Shown here: positions 26,521-35,559 of the stretch, piece by piece | Layout: the number at the start of each line of letters is the position of its first letter | Numbering within the stretch: the first letter of the stretch is position 1 | DNA from: Ramlibacter ginsenosidimutans | GTDB taxonomy: Bacteria; Pseudomonadota; Gammaproteobacteria; Burkholderiales; Burkholderiaceae_C | Direction: 5' to 3' | Length of the DNA: 64,000 nt | Assembly (NCBI RefSeq): GCF_016654015.1 | Contig: NZ_JAEPWM010000001.1 | Location: 248,001-312,000 of the forward strand | Notes under the pieces: model-generated | Seen by the model: the letters and a program-made list of their open reading frames with translations, nothing else | Databases searched by the model: none | What the model was told of the DNA's origin: nothing | Program-made: the position numbers and the translations under genes

Positions 26521-27512
26521 GCGGCCACCGCCTCCAGGTCGACGATGCAGCGCCAGCGGCGTCCCGCGCCCTCGTCGCGCAACGGGATCGGCTGGCTGCA
26601 CTCGGCGCGCGCATGGGGGCAACGCTCGCGGAAGGCGCAGCCGCGCAGTTCGCCCGCGAGCGAGGGCACGACGCCCGGGATGCTGCCCAGCCGGCTGCCC
26701 GGGGCGGTGCGGCCCGGCACCGGGATGCAATCGAGCAGCCCGCGCGTGTACGGGTGGCGGGGCCGCGCGAAGATCTCAGCTGCCGTGCCCTCCTCCACCA
26801 CCTGGCCGGCGTACATCACGGCGACGCGATCGGCGATGCGTGCCACGACGCCGAGATCGTGCGTGATCAGCACCATGGCAATCCCGAGTTCCTTCTGCAG
26901 GTCCGCCAGCAGCCGCAGGATCTGCGCCTGGATGGTGACGTCCAGCGCCGTGCTGGGCTCGTCGGCGACCAGCAGTTCGGGCGCGCACATCAGCGCCATC
27001 GCGATCATCACGCGCTGGCGCAACCCGCCGGAGAGCTGGTGCGGATACTGCTGCAACCGGTCGCCGGCCGCGGCGATACCCACCTTCTGCAGCAGTTCGA
27101 TGGCGCGCTCGCGCGCCTGCGCGCCGCTCGCGCCGCGGTGGTGCCGGTAGTGCTCCATCAGCTGCTCGCCGATCGTGTAGGCGGGATTGAGCGCGGTCAT
27201 CGGCTCCTGGAACACCATGGCGAGGCGGTCGCCGCGCAGGGCATTCATGCGCTGCTCGCCGAGCTTGGTGAGGTCCTCGCCGAGGAAGCTCATGGCGCGC
27301 GCGCGCCTGTGCGTCGCGCGCGGCAACAGGCCCATGATGGCCAGCGACGTCATCGACTTGCCGCAGCCGGACTCGCCCACGATGCACAGGGTCTCGCCGC
27401 GGCGCACCTGGAACGACACGTCGCGCACCGGGTGCACCACGCCCGACGCCGTGCGGATGTCCACGTGCAGTCCCTGCACGTCGAGGACGACGGGCGACTC
27501 AGCTGCGCTCAT
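26517..27512 (-). CDS. Peptide-type ABC transporter ATPase (DppD/OppD-like)
   Basis: First ATP-binding subunit of the importer, 331 residues, with Walker [10 protein letters not shown], signature [15 protein letters not shown] and Walker [13 protein letters not shown]. The C-terminal extension contains [15 protein letters not shown], again the Cys-rich motif that in relatives binds an iron-sulfur cluster. The signature has Gly-Leu where most relatives have Gly-Met or Gly-Gln, a minor change. It overlaps the permease gene upstream by 14 bases and the second ATPase gene downstream by four bases, so the proteins are probably made in fixed ratio. Confidence 0.9.
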   Translation of the reverse strand: MSAAESPVVLDVQGLHVDIRTASGVVHPVRDVSFQVRRGETLCIVGESGCGKSMTSLAIMGLLPRATHRRARAMSFLGEDLTKLGEQRMNALRGDRLAMVFQEPMTALNPAYTIGEQLMEHYRHHRGASGAQARERAIELLQKVGIAAAGDRLQQYPHQLSGGLRQRVMIAMALMCAPELLVADEPSTALDVTIQAQILRLLADLQKELGIAMVLITHDLGVVARIADRVAVMYAGQVVEEGTAAEIFARPRHPYTRGLLDCIPVPGRTAPGSRLGSIPGVVPSLAGELRGCAFRERCPHARAECSQPIPLRDEGAGRRWRCIVDLEAVAA

Positions 27513-28404
27513 TCGGCATGAACACCTGGTGCAGGCCGTCGCCGGCCAGGTTGATGGAGAAGATCAGCAGCGCCAGCGCGGCGCCGGGCAGCGCAATGAG
27601 CCAGAAGGAGAAGAACATGTAGGCCTTGGCTTCGGAGATCATCAGGCCCCACGAGGGCAGCGGCGGCTGCACGCCGAGGCCCAGGAACGACAGCGAAGCC
27701 TCCAGCAGGATGGCGCTGGCCGCTTCGAGCGAGGCCACCACGATCAGGTGCGGCAGCACGTTGGGCAGCACTTCGCCGAGGATGATGCGCAGCGTCGACG
27801 CCCCGGCTGCCTGCGCGGCGGCGACGTATTCGAGCGAGCGCACCTGCTGTGTCGCGCTGCGCATGACGACGGCGAAGCGGTCCCACTTCAGCAGGCCCAG
27901 CACGAGGATCACGACCCACAGCGACGTGCCGACCAGGGCCACGGTCGCCAGTGCCACCAGGATCACCGGCATCGCGAGGCGCGTCGTGACGATGAAGGAC
28001 ACGGCCATGTCGGTGCGCCCGCCGAAGTACCCGGCCGCGAGGCCCATGGTGGTGCCGATCACGCCGGAGAGCAACGCGACGCTCGCGCCGATCAGCAGGG
28101 AAATGCGCCCGCCATAGATCAGGCGCGAGAGATAGTCGCGCCCGAGCGGATCGGTACCGAGCAGGTGGGCCCACGTGCCGTGCGCGTACCAGACCGGCGG
28201 CACCGTGCGGTGGCCGAGGTCCTGCACGTAGGGATCGTAGGGAGCGAACATGGGCGCGAACGCCGCCAGCACGACGATCGCCAGCAGCAGGCCGCCGCCG
28301 ATCATCAGCGCCTTGTTGGCGCGCAGCCGGCGCAGCGTGGTGGGCGGTGCCGGCGCGAGGACGACCTCGGGCAGTTCGGCGACGGCGGGCAAGCGGGCCG
28401 ACAT
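27499..28404 (-). CDS. Peptide-type ABC transporter permease (DppC/OppC-like)
   Basis: Inner-membrane permease of 301 residues with the DppC layout: an N-terminal cytoplasmic tail, first membrane segment (MIGGGLLLAIVVLAAFAP), the HLLGTDPLGRDYLSRLIYG block that identifies the subfamily, and five further segments. The EAA loop that contacts the ATPase reads EYVAAAQAAGAS then ILGEVLPNVLP. The ATG shares one base with the stop of the upstream permease (TGATG). Confidence 0.9.
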   Translation of the reverse strand: MSARLPAVAELPEVVLAPAPPTTLRRLRANKALMIGGGLLLAIVVLAAFAPMFAPYDPYVQDLGHRTVPPVWYAHGTWAHLLGTDPLGRDYLSRLIYGGRISLLIGASVALLSGVIGTTMGLAAGYFGGRTDMAVSFIVTTRLAMPVILVALATVALVGTSLWVVILVLGLLKWDRFAVVMRSATQQVRSLEYVAAAQAAGASTLRIILGEVLPNVLPHLIVVASLEAASAILLEASLSFLGLGVQPPLPSWGLMISEAKAYMFFSFWLIALPGAALALLIFSINLAGDGLHQVFMPNERS

Positions 28405-29321
28405 CACGCGACCCGGATGCGCGGATCGAGCCACGCGTTGGCGATGTCGGCCGCGAGCGTCAGCGCGACGTAGATGACGGACAGCAGCAGCACGATCACC
28501 TGCATCACCGGGAAGTCCTTGTTGCTGATGCTCTGGTACGCGAGGTAGCCCAGGCCGTCCAGCGCGAAGATGGCCTCCACGACCACCGAGCCTCCGAGCA
28601 GGAAGCCGAGCTGCACGGCGGACAGGGCCACCACGGGCACGATCGCGTTGCGCAGCGCATGCTTGAAGATCACGGTGCGTGCCGGCAGGCCCTTGGCGCG
28701 CGCAGTGCGGATGTAGTCCGCATCCAGCACCTCGATCATGCCGGCGCGGATCAGGCGCATGAACGCCGGCGCCGCGTAGTAGCCGAGCGCCAGCGCCGGC
28801 ATCACGAAGTGCTGCCACGTGCCGCTGCCGGACACCGGCAGCAGGTGCCACGTGATCGAGAACAGCATGATCAGCAGCAGCGCGAAGAAGAAGTTGGGCA
28901 GCGCCTGGCCCAGCACCGCGACACCCAGGCACAGTCGGTCGATCCAGCTGTGGCGATGGAGCGCGGCGAGCACGCCGAGCGGCACCGAGATCAGAAGCGC
29001 CACGCCTATCGACGCCGCACCCAGGATCAGCGTCGTCGGCAGCTTGTCGGCGATCAGGGGCGCAACGTCGGTCTTGAAGTACACCGACGTTCCCAGCTGC
29101 CCGTGCAGCAGGTTCAGCAACCAGTCGGCGTACTGCACCGGGATCGGCCGGTCGAAGCCGTAGGTATGCCGGATCAGGGCGATGTCGGCGGCACGCGCGC
29201 CCTCTCCGGCCAGCGCCACGGCGGGATCGCCGGACACGAACACCAGCAGGTACGCGACGAACGACACCGTCAGCGCCACCAGCACGGCCAGCGCCAGGCG
29301 CCTGGCGATATAGAACAGCAT
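28404..29321 (-). CDS. Peptide-type ABC transporter permease (DppB/OppB-like)
   Basis: Inner-membrane permease of 305 residues starting with the typical MLFYIARRLALAVLVALTVS, six predicted segments, the GDPA sequence in the first periplasmic loop, and an EAA loop in YIRTARAKGLPARTV. The protein pairs with the DppC-like subunit to form the channel. It follows the binding-protein gene by 16 bases and is coupled to the next gene by a one-base overlap. Gene order from the promoter is binding protein, DppB, DppC, DppD, DppF, peptidase. Confidence 0.9.
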   Translation of the reverse strand: MLFYIARRLALAVLVALTVSFVAYLLVFVSGDPAVALAGEGARAADIALIRHTYGFDRPIPVQYADWLLNLLHGQLGTSVYFKTDVAPLIADKLPTTLILGAASIGVALLISVPLGVLAALHRHSWIDRLCLGVAVLGQALPNFFFALLLIMLFSITWHLLPVSGSGTWQHFVMPALALGYYAAPAFMRLIRAGMIEVLDADYIRTARAKGLPARTVIFKHALRNAIVPVVALSAVQLGFLLGGSVVVEAIFALDGLGYLAYQSISNKDFPVMQVIVLLLSVIYVALTLAADIANAWLDPRIRVA

Positions 29322-29337
29322 CAGCCGTCCTCCCGCG

Positions 29338-30858
29338 TTACTTCCAGCTCATCTCCCAGAAGCGCGGCACTTCGTCCGAATAGGCCCGGAACTTCAGGTC
29401 CTTGCTCGCCACGTAGTACACGGGCAGGGTCCACAGCGGCACCGCGTAGGCCTTCTCGGCGATGATCTCCAGCGCCTTGCGGTAGTACTCGGTGCGGGCC
29501 TTGGTGTCGACCGTGTGGTCGCCCTTGTCCAGGAGCTCCTTGACCTGCGGATCGTGCGAGAGATCGTCGGCGCCGCCGCCGAAGTACACCGGCGTCGACG
29601 CGGACGCGTCGTTGACCAGGTTGGAGCCCCAGGTCCAGTGCACCAGGGCCGCCTTGTTGGCGCGCTCCTGGTCACGCATGGCGGCGTACTGCATGAAGTT
29701 CAGCTTCGCCCGGATGCCGACCGCCTGCAGGTAGTTGATGATCGCCTCGGTCTGGTCGCGCTCGCGGTAGGCGTGGATGGGGATCTCGAAGCCGTTGGGG
29801 TAGCCCGCTTCGGCCAGCAGCTTCTTCGCCAGTGCCGGATCGTACTTGTAGACCGGCACCCCCTCGTGCGTGCAGCCCACCTGCGACGGCGTGCAGATGG
29901 TGGACAGCAGCTCGCCACCGCCCACGATGTTCTTCAGGATGGACTCGCGGTCGATCGCGTGCTCGATGGCCTTGCGCACGCGCACGTCCTTCAGTTGCGG
30001 CGCCGGCGTGCCGTCGCGCGTGTTCATCTGCAGGAACACGATGCGCATGGTGTTGCCACTGACCACCTGCAGGTCGGGCACGGCCTGCAGCTTCTCGGCC
30101 TGGTCCTTCGGCACGTTCATGATCAGGTCTTCGCCGCCGGACATCACTTCGGCCATCCGCGTCTGGCCGTCGGGGATGAATCGGATGCGGACCTTGCTGA
30201 TCTTCGCCGCCGGGCGCGGAGAATCCTTGAAGTAGCCGTCGAACTTCTCCAGCGTGATCGACTTGCCGGGAATGTTCTCCACCACCTTGTACGGGCCCGA
30301 GCCGACCGGCTTGGCATTCATGCCCTTGGGGCCGACTTCCTTGTAGTACTTGGCGGGGTAGATCGGCAGGGTGGTCGCCAGGTAGTCCTTGGCGGCGGGG
30401 AACGGCTCCTTGCTGATGACGCGGACCTTGTACTTGTCGACCTTCTCCACTTTCTGGATCCAGCGGACGTTCTCCTGCGTCACCGCCTTGTTGGCGGGGT
30501 CGGCCACGTAGTTCAGCGTGTAGACCACCGAGTCGGCGTCGAAGTCCTCCCCGTTCTGGAACTTGACGCCCTGGCGCAGCTCGAATTCGAGCGTGCGGTC
30601 GTCGACCTGCTTCCAGCTCTTGGCCAGCTGGCCCTTGTATTCATGGGTGACGGGATCGCGATAGAGCAGCGTGTCCCACACCGTCTGGCCCAGGATCACG
30701 CCGATGCGGACGTTGTTGTAGTAGACGTCGACGTTTTCCGGTGCCTGGTCGTAGGCCATCTCCAGCGTGTCGGTCTTCTTGCCGGCCCAGGCCGGCGCGG
30801 ACGCCACGACCACTGCCGCGGCCGTTGCGGCCACCGCGAACTTGAGGACTCCCTGCAT
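29338..30858 (-). CDS. Peptide-type ABC transporter substrate-binding protein (SBP family 5)
   Basis: Periplasmic receptor of 506 residues. The signal peptide is about 25 residues (QGVLKFAVAATAAAVVVASA, PAWA). It has the family 5 pattern with VWDTLLYRDP near the N-terminus and FRLRQGVKF-like sequence as ELRQGVKFQNGEDFDADSV. I choose the ATG at 30858, which has AGGAG six bases upstream; two more in-frame starts lie at 30873 and 30909. Substrate class cannot be settled from sequence (peptide, glutathione, nickel or sugar), but the terminal M20 peptidase in the operon favours peptides or acylated amino acids. The 217 bases upstream contain the operon promoter; I see no clear operator. Confidence 0.9.
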   Translation of the reverse strand: MQGVLKFAVAATAAAVVVASAPAWAGKKTDTLEMAYDQAPENVDVYYNNVRIGVILGQTVWDTLLYRDPVTHEYKGQLAKSWKQVDDRTLEFELRQGVKFQNGEDFDADSVVYTLNYVADPANKAVTQENVRWIQKVEKVDKYKVRVISKEPFPAAKDYLATTLPIYPAKYYKEVGPKGMNAKPVGSGPYKVVENIPGKSITLEKFDGYFKDSPRPAAKISKVRIRFIPDGQTRMAEVMSGGEDLIMNVPKDQAEKLQAVPDLQVVSGNTMRIVFLQMNTRDGTPAPQLKDVRVRKAIEHAIDRESILKNIVGGGELLSTICTPSQVGCTHEGVPVYKYDPALAKKLLAEAGYPNGFEIPIHAYRERDQTEAIINYLQAVGIRAKLNFMQYAAMRDQERANKAALVHWTWGSNLVNDASASTPVYFGGGADDLSHDPQVKELLDKGDHTVDTKARTEYYRKALEIIAEKAYAVPLWTLPVYYVASKDLKFRAYSDEVPRFWEMSWK

Positions 30859-31075
30859 GCGCTGCTCCTGCATCACTCTCAACGAAGCGAGGAGGATACC
30901 GAAGGACACGGGCGCATCGAGAGCCTGCTAACCCTTAGACGAAAGGGATCGCGGCGCCGGCAGTACCCAGAATGGCCTCGCCGGGCGTCGAAAGTGGAGG
31001 GATCGTCCGCAGGCGTGCCCGGCCGATCGGAAACCCGGACGCAAGCAGGTTGCCGGCAAGGAAATCTGCCGGATC

Positions 31076-31519
31076 TCAAGCGCGGCGAGGGACCGGCATC
31101 AACCCGAGTTGCTGCAGCACCGCGAGGCGGTCGACCACGCCCCATTGCTCCGCCATGCGTGCGTCCTCGAAGCGCATGATGTGCACCTCGCGCCACTGCG
31201 CCACGCGCCCGCTTGGCGCCGCACCGGCGAACTCGCCGAGGTGCGTGCCTTGCGCCTGCAGGTGGTGGACCACGAAGTCGCCCTCCGCGACCTCGTGGAG
31301 CAGCTCGTAGCGCAGGTCCGGGAAACCGCCGCGCACGCGCGCCACGGCGTTCGCCAGGCTGGCGCGGCCGTCCGCGTCCGGCACGCCGCCGGTTTGGCCG
31401 TGGTTGACGAAATCCGGCGTCGTGAGTTCGTCCAGCAGCGCCAGCTGGCCCCCGGCGAACAGCTCGAAGCTGATGCGCCGGGCGGCTGCGCGATTGCGGT
31501 CCGCGGGCGCCGAGGGCAT
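31076..31519 (-). CDS. SnoaL-like / ester cyclase family protein (NTF2 fold)
   Basis: Protein of 147 residues with the NTF2-like cone fold. The SnoaL-type pattern is present: FELFAGGQLALLDELTTPDFVNHG early, FPDLRYELLHEVAEGDFVVHHLQAQGTHLGEF in the centre and EVHIMRFEDARMAEQWGVVDRLAVLQQLG at the end. Relatives range from polyketide cyclases to proteins with no known reaction. It begins one base after the stop of the small membrane protein gene, so they are in one transcript. The link between the two is not obvious. Confidence 0.82.
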   Translation of the reverse strand: MPSAPADRNRAAARRISFELFAGGQLALLDELTTPDFVNHGQTGGVPDADGRASLANAVARVRGGFPDLRYELLHEVAEGDFVVHHLQAQGTHLGEFAGAAPSGRVAQWREVHIMRFEDARMAEQWGVVDRLAVLQQLGLMPVPRRA

Positions 31520-31520
31520 C

Positions 31521-31961
31521 TCAGTTGGGCGCGCCGCCTCCGGCGACGCCGGCGCCTTCCGGGATGTGCGCGCGCTGCTCGCGGGCGGCGGGCGCCGTCT
31601 GCTGCCAGACCAGCACGGCGAAGCACACCACGCCGAGCGCCACGACGATGGAGGCGACGGCGGCCAGGGGCTCGATCGCGCTCACGCCGCGATAGAGGAG
31701 CGCCAGCGCCACCATCATCACGAAGTGCGCCGGCACGTACAGCCAGAAATGCCAGCGGGCGAGCGTCGCCGCGGCCGCCTTGGGCCAGGCGCGGTAGAAC
31801 GCCGCGAAGATGGACATCGAGACCCAGCCGAGCAGGTTGATGTGCGCGTGCACCGGGAACATGCCGTGGTCGTGCGACGCAGCCATTCCGATGCCGAATG
31901 CCACGCCGGCCAGGAACCAGATCGCCGCCAGGCGCATGAAGAGGCCGTCGATGTTCTTCAT
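31521..31961 (-). CDS. Small membrane protein resembling a fragment of heme-copper oxidase subunit I
   Basis: Protein of 146 residues with four predicted membrane segments. The second segment contains HDHGMFPVHAHINLLGWVSM, close to the helix II pattern of nitric-oxide reductase or cbb3 oxidase subunit I where a histidine binds low-spin heme. A third His-containing segment (ARWHFWLYVPAHFVMMV) follows. The catalytic helices VI, VII and X of real oxidases are absent, so it cannot be an oxidase by itself. It may bind heme or assist a respiratory complex. A flexible Ala/Gly-rich tail ends the protein. It is co-transcribed with the SnoaL gene. Confidence 0.65.
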   Translation of the reverse strand: MKNIDGLFMRLAAIWFLAGVAFGIGMAASHDHGMFPVHAHINLLGWVSMSIFAAFYRAWPKAAAATLARWHFWLYVPAHFVMMVALALLYRGVSAIEPLAAVASIVVALGVVCFAVLVWQQTAPAAREQRAHIPEGAGVAGGGAPN

Positions 31962-32200
31962 TGGGTACCTCCGACTTGCTGCGAGCGGCTTTCAGTCTAG
32001 GACGCCGTTCGCGCCTGTCGCTCCGGGACTTCCCGAGGCGCAGGGCTGCCGAGGCAGCCGCATGCGTCCAGGATTTAGAACGATGGTCTTCCTGCGGGCC
32101 CTGGGGGACCGTGACAGATCCGGGTCTTTGTGCGTTTCGTTCCTGCTTCGTTCAGGGTCCGGGTGGCATTCTCGATGCCAACGTGATCCAAGGAGCCCTC

Positions 32201-32449
32201 ATGTCGCGCATCGTCCTGACCCGCCTCGCAGCCATCGTCGCGCTGGCCGTCATGCTGCCGTCTGCGTGGGCCGCGGTGAGCCGCGACGAAGCCGCCACGC
32301 TGGCGCAGCACATCGTCCCCGGCCGCGTGCTCGCAGTGGAGCGCGGCGTGCACGTCGACAACAGCGTCGTGTGGCGCGTGCGGGTGCTCAGCGCCACGGG
32401 CGAGCTGCGAGTGCTCGTCATCGACGCCGAGACGGGGCGGTCCCGCTAG
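32201..32449 (+). CDS. Small exported PepSY-domain protein
   Basis: Secreted protein of 82 residues: signal peptide of about 25 residues (LTRLAAIVALAVMLPSAWA), then a single PepSY-like domain with SRDEAATLAQHIVPGRVLAVERG and a C-terminal VLVIDAETGRSR. PepSY domains are thought to inhibit peptidases or act as periplasmic ligand modules. AGGAG lies five bases before the ATG. The 239 bases upstream, shared with the divergent SnoaL/membrane-protein operon, presumably contain both promoters. Too short to assign further. Confidence 0.78.
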   Translation: MSRIVLTRLAAIVALAVMLPSAWAAVSRDEAATLAQHIVPGRVLAVERGVHVDNSVVWRVRVLSATGELRVLVIDAETGRSR

Positions 32450-32582
32450 CGCTCGCTACAGGTCCTCGCGCGGCGACTAGGCCGGACCGGGTGAACGTCG
32501 CCGCCGCTGCCCCGGGCTAACCCGCCTGCGCGCGCCGATGCGGCGTGCTAGCGTGCCCTTCCGCCCGCACCCGGAGGACCGC

Positions 32583-34010
32583 ATGCCCGACTCTCCCGCC
32601 CACCTGGCCGACGCGCCTGCGCACCGGCTCGCCCGCCTGTTCGCTTCCGGCGAGGCCTCTCCCGTCGAAGCCTGCCGTGCAGTGCTGCAGCGCATCGAGC
32701 GGCTCAACCCCGAGTACCGGGCCTTCGTGTGCGTCGATGCGGAAGGCGCACTGGCCGCCGCGCGCGCAAGCGAGGCACGGTGGCGCGCCGGCTCCGCGCT
32801 CGGGCCGCTGGACGGCGTGCCGGTGTCCATCAAGGATCTCATCCTCACGAAAGGGCTCCCCACCCTGCGCGGCAGCTTCACGGTCGATGAGCACCAACCG
32901 TGGGACGTCGATGCGCCGGTCACGGCGCGCTTGCGCGAAGCGGGCGCCGTGATCCTCGGGAAGACGGCGACGCCGGAGTTCGGCTGCAAGGCCGAGACCA
33001 ATTCGCCCCGCTCCGGCTTCACGCGCAACCCGTGGAATCCGGCGCGCACACCCGGCGGCTCTTCCGGCGGCGCGGCGACCGCCGTGGCGCTGGGCATGGG
33101 GCCCATTGCGGTGGGCACGGACGGCGCAGGCTCGGTACGCATCCCCGCCGCGTTCTGCGGCAACTTCGGCCTGAAGCCCAGCTTCGGGCGCGTGCCTGCG
33201 TATCCGCTGTCGCCCATGGGCACGGTGGCGCACATCGGCCCGCACACGATGGACGTGCGCGACGCCGCGCTGGCCATGAACGTGATGAAGCGTCCGGACG
33301 CGCGCGACTGGACCTCGCTGCCGCCCAACGACGACGACTACACCGCCACGCTCGGACAAGGCTTCGCGGGCCTGCGCGTCGCGTGGTCGCCGCGCCTGGG
33401 CTACGCGCAGGTGCACCCGGAGGTGGCGGCCGGCGTGCGGGCTGCGGTCCGTGCCATCGAGTCGGCGGGTGCGCAGGTCGAGGAAGTGGATCCGGGCTTC
33501 GCAGATCCGTTGGAGATCAGCACCGGGCTGTGGTTCGCCGGCTCCTGGATGGTGTGGAACTCGCTCACGCCCGAGCAGCAGGCGTGCACCGACCCGGACT
33601 TTCGCGCGCAGGCGGAACTGGGCAGCCGCCTCTCCGCGCTGCATGTGCAGCAGTGCCAGGCACGTCGCGTGGACCTGGGCTCGCACATGCGGCAGTTCAT
33701 GGAGCGCTACGACCTGCTCGCGACCCCTTCCGTGGCCGTGCCCGCCTTCGAGATCCGTCCGCCCGGGAGCGTGCCGATGTCGCCCGAGGCGATGCTCTCG
33801 TGGACGCCGTTCAGCTATCCCTTCAACCTCACGCAGCAGCCGGCGTGCACGGTCCCGTGCGGCCTCACTGCCGACGGATTGCCGATCGGCATCCAGTTCG
33901 TCGGCCCGATGTTCCGCGACGAACTCGTGTTGCGCGCGGCTACGGCGTACGAGGCGATCCGGCCCATCCCGCGGCCGGGAACGTTGTCGGGGGGCGGCTC
34001 GGGTCGGTGA
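32583..34010 (+). CDS. Amidase signature family hydrolase
   Basis: Ser-cisSer-Lys amidohydrolase of 475 residues. The triad is readable: Lys84 in VSIKD, cis-Ser160 in GGSSGG and nucleophile Ser184 in GAGSVRIP. The C-terminal part carries GLPIGIQFVGP, typical of the family. Members include GatA, AtzF and many catabolic amidases; there are no gatB/gatC neighbours and no transamidation features, so a catabolic amide substrate is likely. GGAGG five bases before the ATG fixes the start. The gene is monocistronic as far as I can see, with a short gap before the next, unrelated gene. Confidence 0.86.
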   Translation: MPDSPAHLADAPAHRLARLFASGEASPVEACRAVLQRIERLNPEYRAFVCVDAEGALAAARASEARWRAGSALGPLDGVPVSIKDLILTKGLPTLRGSFTVDEHQPWDVDAPVTARLREAGAVILGKTATPEFGCKAETNSPRSGFTRNPWNPARTPGGSSGGAATAVALGMGPIAVGTDGAGSVRIPAAFCGNFGLKPSFGRVPAYPLSPMGTVAHIGPHTMDVRDAALAMNVMKRPDARDWTSLPPNDDDYTATLGQGFAGLRVAWSPRLGYAQVHPEVAAGVRAAVRAIESAGAQVEEVDPGFADPLEISTGLWFAGSWMVWNSLTPEQQACTDPDFRAQAELGSRLSALHVQQCQARRVDLGSHMRQFMERYDLLATPSVAVPAFEIRPPGSVPMSPEAMLSWTPFSYPFNLTQQPACTVPCGLTADGLPIGIQFVGPMFRDELVLRAATAYEAIRPIPRPGTLSGGGSGR

Positions 34011-34123
34011 TGCCGCGGGCATGAGCTCCGGCGCAGCCGCGCGATGACGACGGGCGCAGCGATTCACGATCCGTTCATGCACCGCGGCGCATGCTGCCTG
34101 CACCTCTTCAACAGGAGTGCCGC

Positions 34124-34501
34124 ATGCAACTGCCTTCCCTCTCCCGTCCGCTGTCGGCTGCTGCCGTCGCCGCCCTTCTCCTCGGCCTCGGCTCCGCTGC
34201 ACAGGCCGCCGACGTGTACTTCTCCGCCGGCGGTCCCGCCTGGTCCCCACAGGGGCCGGCCTTCGTCCAGGCGCCGCCGGTGTATGCACAGCCCGACACG
34301 GTGTATGTGCAGCCCGCGATCGTCGCGCGCGACCCGGTCTATGCCGCGCCCGCACCGGTGTACGCTGCTCCCAGCCCCTACTGGGCCGACCGCGACGCGC
34401 GCCGCGCCTACTGGGAGCACCGGCGCTGGGAGCACGAGCGCTGGGAACACCGCAGGTGGGAGCACCGCCACCACCGCGACCGGGACCGCGATGACGATTG
34501 A
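34124..34501 (+). CDS. Exported protein with Tyr/Val/Pro stretch and Trp-Glu-His-Arg repeats
   Basis: Unrecognised secreted protein of 125 residues. A signal peptide (AAVAALLLGLGSAAQA) is followed by a Pro/Val/Tyr/Ala region with repeated VYAAP and PxYAxP units (about 50-85). The C-terminus contains a tandem five-residue repeat of the form RRWEH/ERWEH/RRWEH, ending in HHRDRDRDDD. The His-rich, charged repeats could bind metals or polyanions, or might be structural. AGGAG six bases upstream supports the ATG. It lies between an amidase gene and a beta-propeller gene on the opposite strand. Confidence 0.7.
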   Translation: MQLPSLSRPLSAAAVAALLLGLGSAAQAADVYFSAGGPAWSPQGPAFVQAPPVYAQPDTVYVQPAIVARDPVYAAPAPVYAAPSPYWADRDARRAYWEHRRWEHERWEHRRWEHRHHRDRDRDDD

Positions 34502-34546
34502 ACGGGCCCGTTCACGACTGCGCTGATCGACCGTCTACCAGGAGCG

Positions 34547-35536
34547 CTAGTCGATGGCGAACACGAGCAGCGCCGCCTCGCGCCCTGCGCGTGCGGGTGC
34601 TGCCACGAACAGCCTCCCGAGCTCCGGCACCAGGAGGCCTGTTCGCGCGCCCTGCGACGTTTCCACCCGCTGCTCGATCGGGTACGGACCTGAACCGGAG
34701 ACCCGGATCACGTTGACGTGGCCATCGCCACAGATGGCGTACAGCCGCTGGCCGGACGGCTCGAAGAAGAGGTCGTCGGCATCGCCGCAGATCGGCAACT
34801 GCGATTCGAGCTGGCCTGTCACGGAATCCAACACGCGAATGGTGGGTGGCCGACGGGTCGCCACGAACAGCCTGTGCCCGTTCGCGTCCAGCGCCAGCGG
34901 ATAGTTCGCCGCTGCCGGTGCGACGCTCCACGTACCCAGCGTCTTTCCGGAGTCACGATCCACCACGATGACGGCGCCCGCCTCGGGCACGTTCACGTAG
35001 AGCCTGTCGCGCGCGAGCGAGAACGCTTCCGGGTGTCCCGGGAGTTCGTAGCGCCGCAGCACTGCAAGCGAACGCGTGTCGAGCACGGCGATGCCGTGGC
35101 CAAAACCAACGTACAACCGTCCGGACGCATCGTCGAGGCGCAGGTTGTCCGCATCCGGGAGACCGCGTGCGGTGGCGACGGCCGTCACGCCCTCCAGGGC
35201 CTGAACGGTGCCTGCGTCGCCGTTCGCGACATAAGCGCGGGCCAGGGCCGTCGACCATGCGGTCCCTTGCGGCTCGCGCATCCCGCGCACTTGCGCAATG
35301 CGTCGCCCTGCCGCCACGTCGACCACTTCCAGCGTGTTCGCCCCCAGCCCTGCGATGAACAGCAACTGCCGGTCCGGCGCATAGGCGAGATGGTCGATGC
35401 GCCCGGGTGTGCCGGGCAGCGCTATCGTGCCCAGCAGGTGCAGCCCGCCGGCGATGGCGCAACCCTGCAGGAGCGCCCAGCAAGCTGCGGCCGCGAGCGC
35501 CCTGGCGACCGCACCGAGAACCTGCGAGATGCTCAT
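34547..35536 (-). CDS. YncE-like beta-propeller protein
   Basis: Predicted exported seven-bladed beta-propeller of 329 residues, with an N-terminal hydrophobic segment and possible lipobox (CWALLQGCAIAGG). Repeats of about 45 residues of the YVTN/NHL-like type are visible, such as RIDHLAYAPDRQLLFIAGLG, VLDTRSLAVLRRYELPGHPE and VIVVDRDSGKTLGTW. Such proteins bind DNA, metals or act as scaffold rather than as enzymes. The divergent chromate transporter gene shares a 166-base promoter region with a strong palindrome, so the two may be regulated together. Confidence 0.75.
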   Translation of the reverse strand: MSISQVLGAVARALAAAACWALLQGCAIAGGLHLLGTIALPGTPGRIDHLAYAPDRQLLFIAGLGANTLEVVDVAAGRRIAQVRGMREPQGTAWSTALARAYVANGDAGTVQALEGVTAVATARGLPDADNLRLDDASGRLYVGFGHGIAVLDTRSLAVLRRYELPGHPEAFSLARDRLYVNVPEAGAVIVVDRDSGKTLGTWSVAPAAANYPLALDANGHRLFVATRRPPTIRVLDSVTGQLESQLPICGDADDLFFEPSGQRLYAICGDGHVNVIRVSGSGPYPIEQRVETSQGARTGLLVPELGRLFVAAPARAGREAALLVFAID

Positions 35537-35559
35537 GGTGGAACTTTGTAGCCGTCTCT

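Noticed and set aside
24158..26614. Apparent fusion of an ABC ATPase-like stretch to the M20 peptidase
   Set aside because: The upstream part is an out-of-frame reading of the ATPase gene; the peptidase has its own ATG at 25555 overlapping the ATPase stop.
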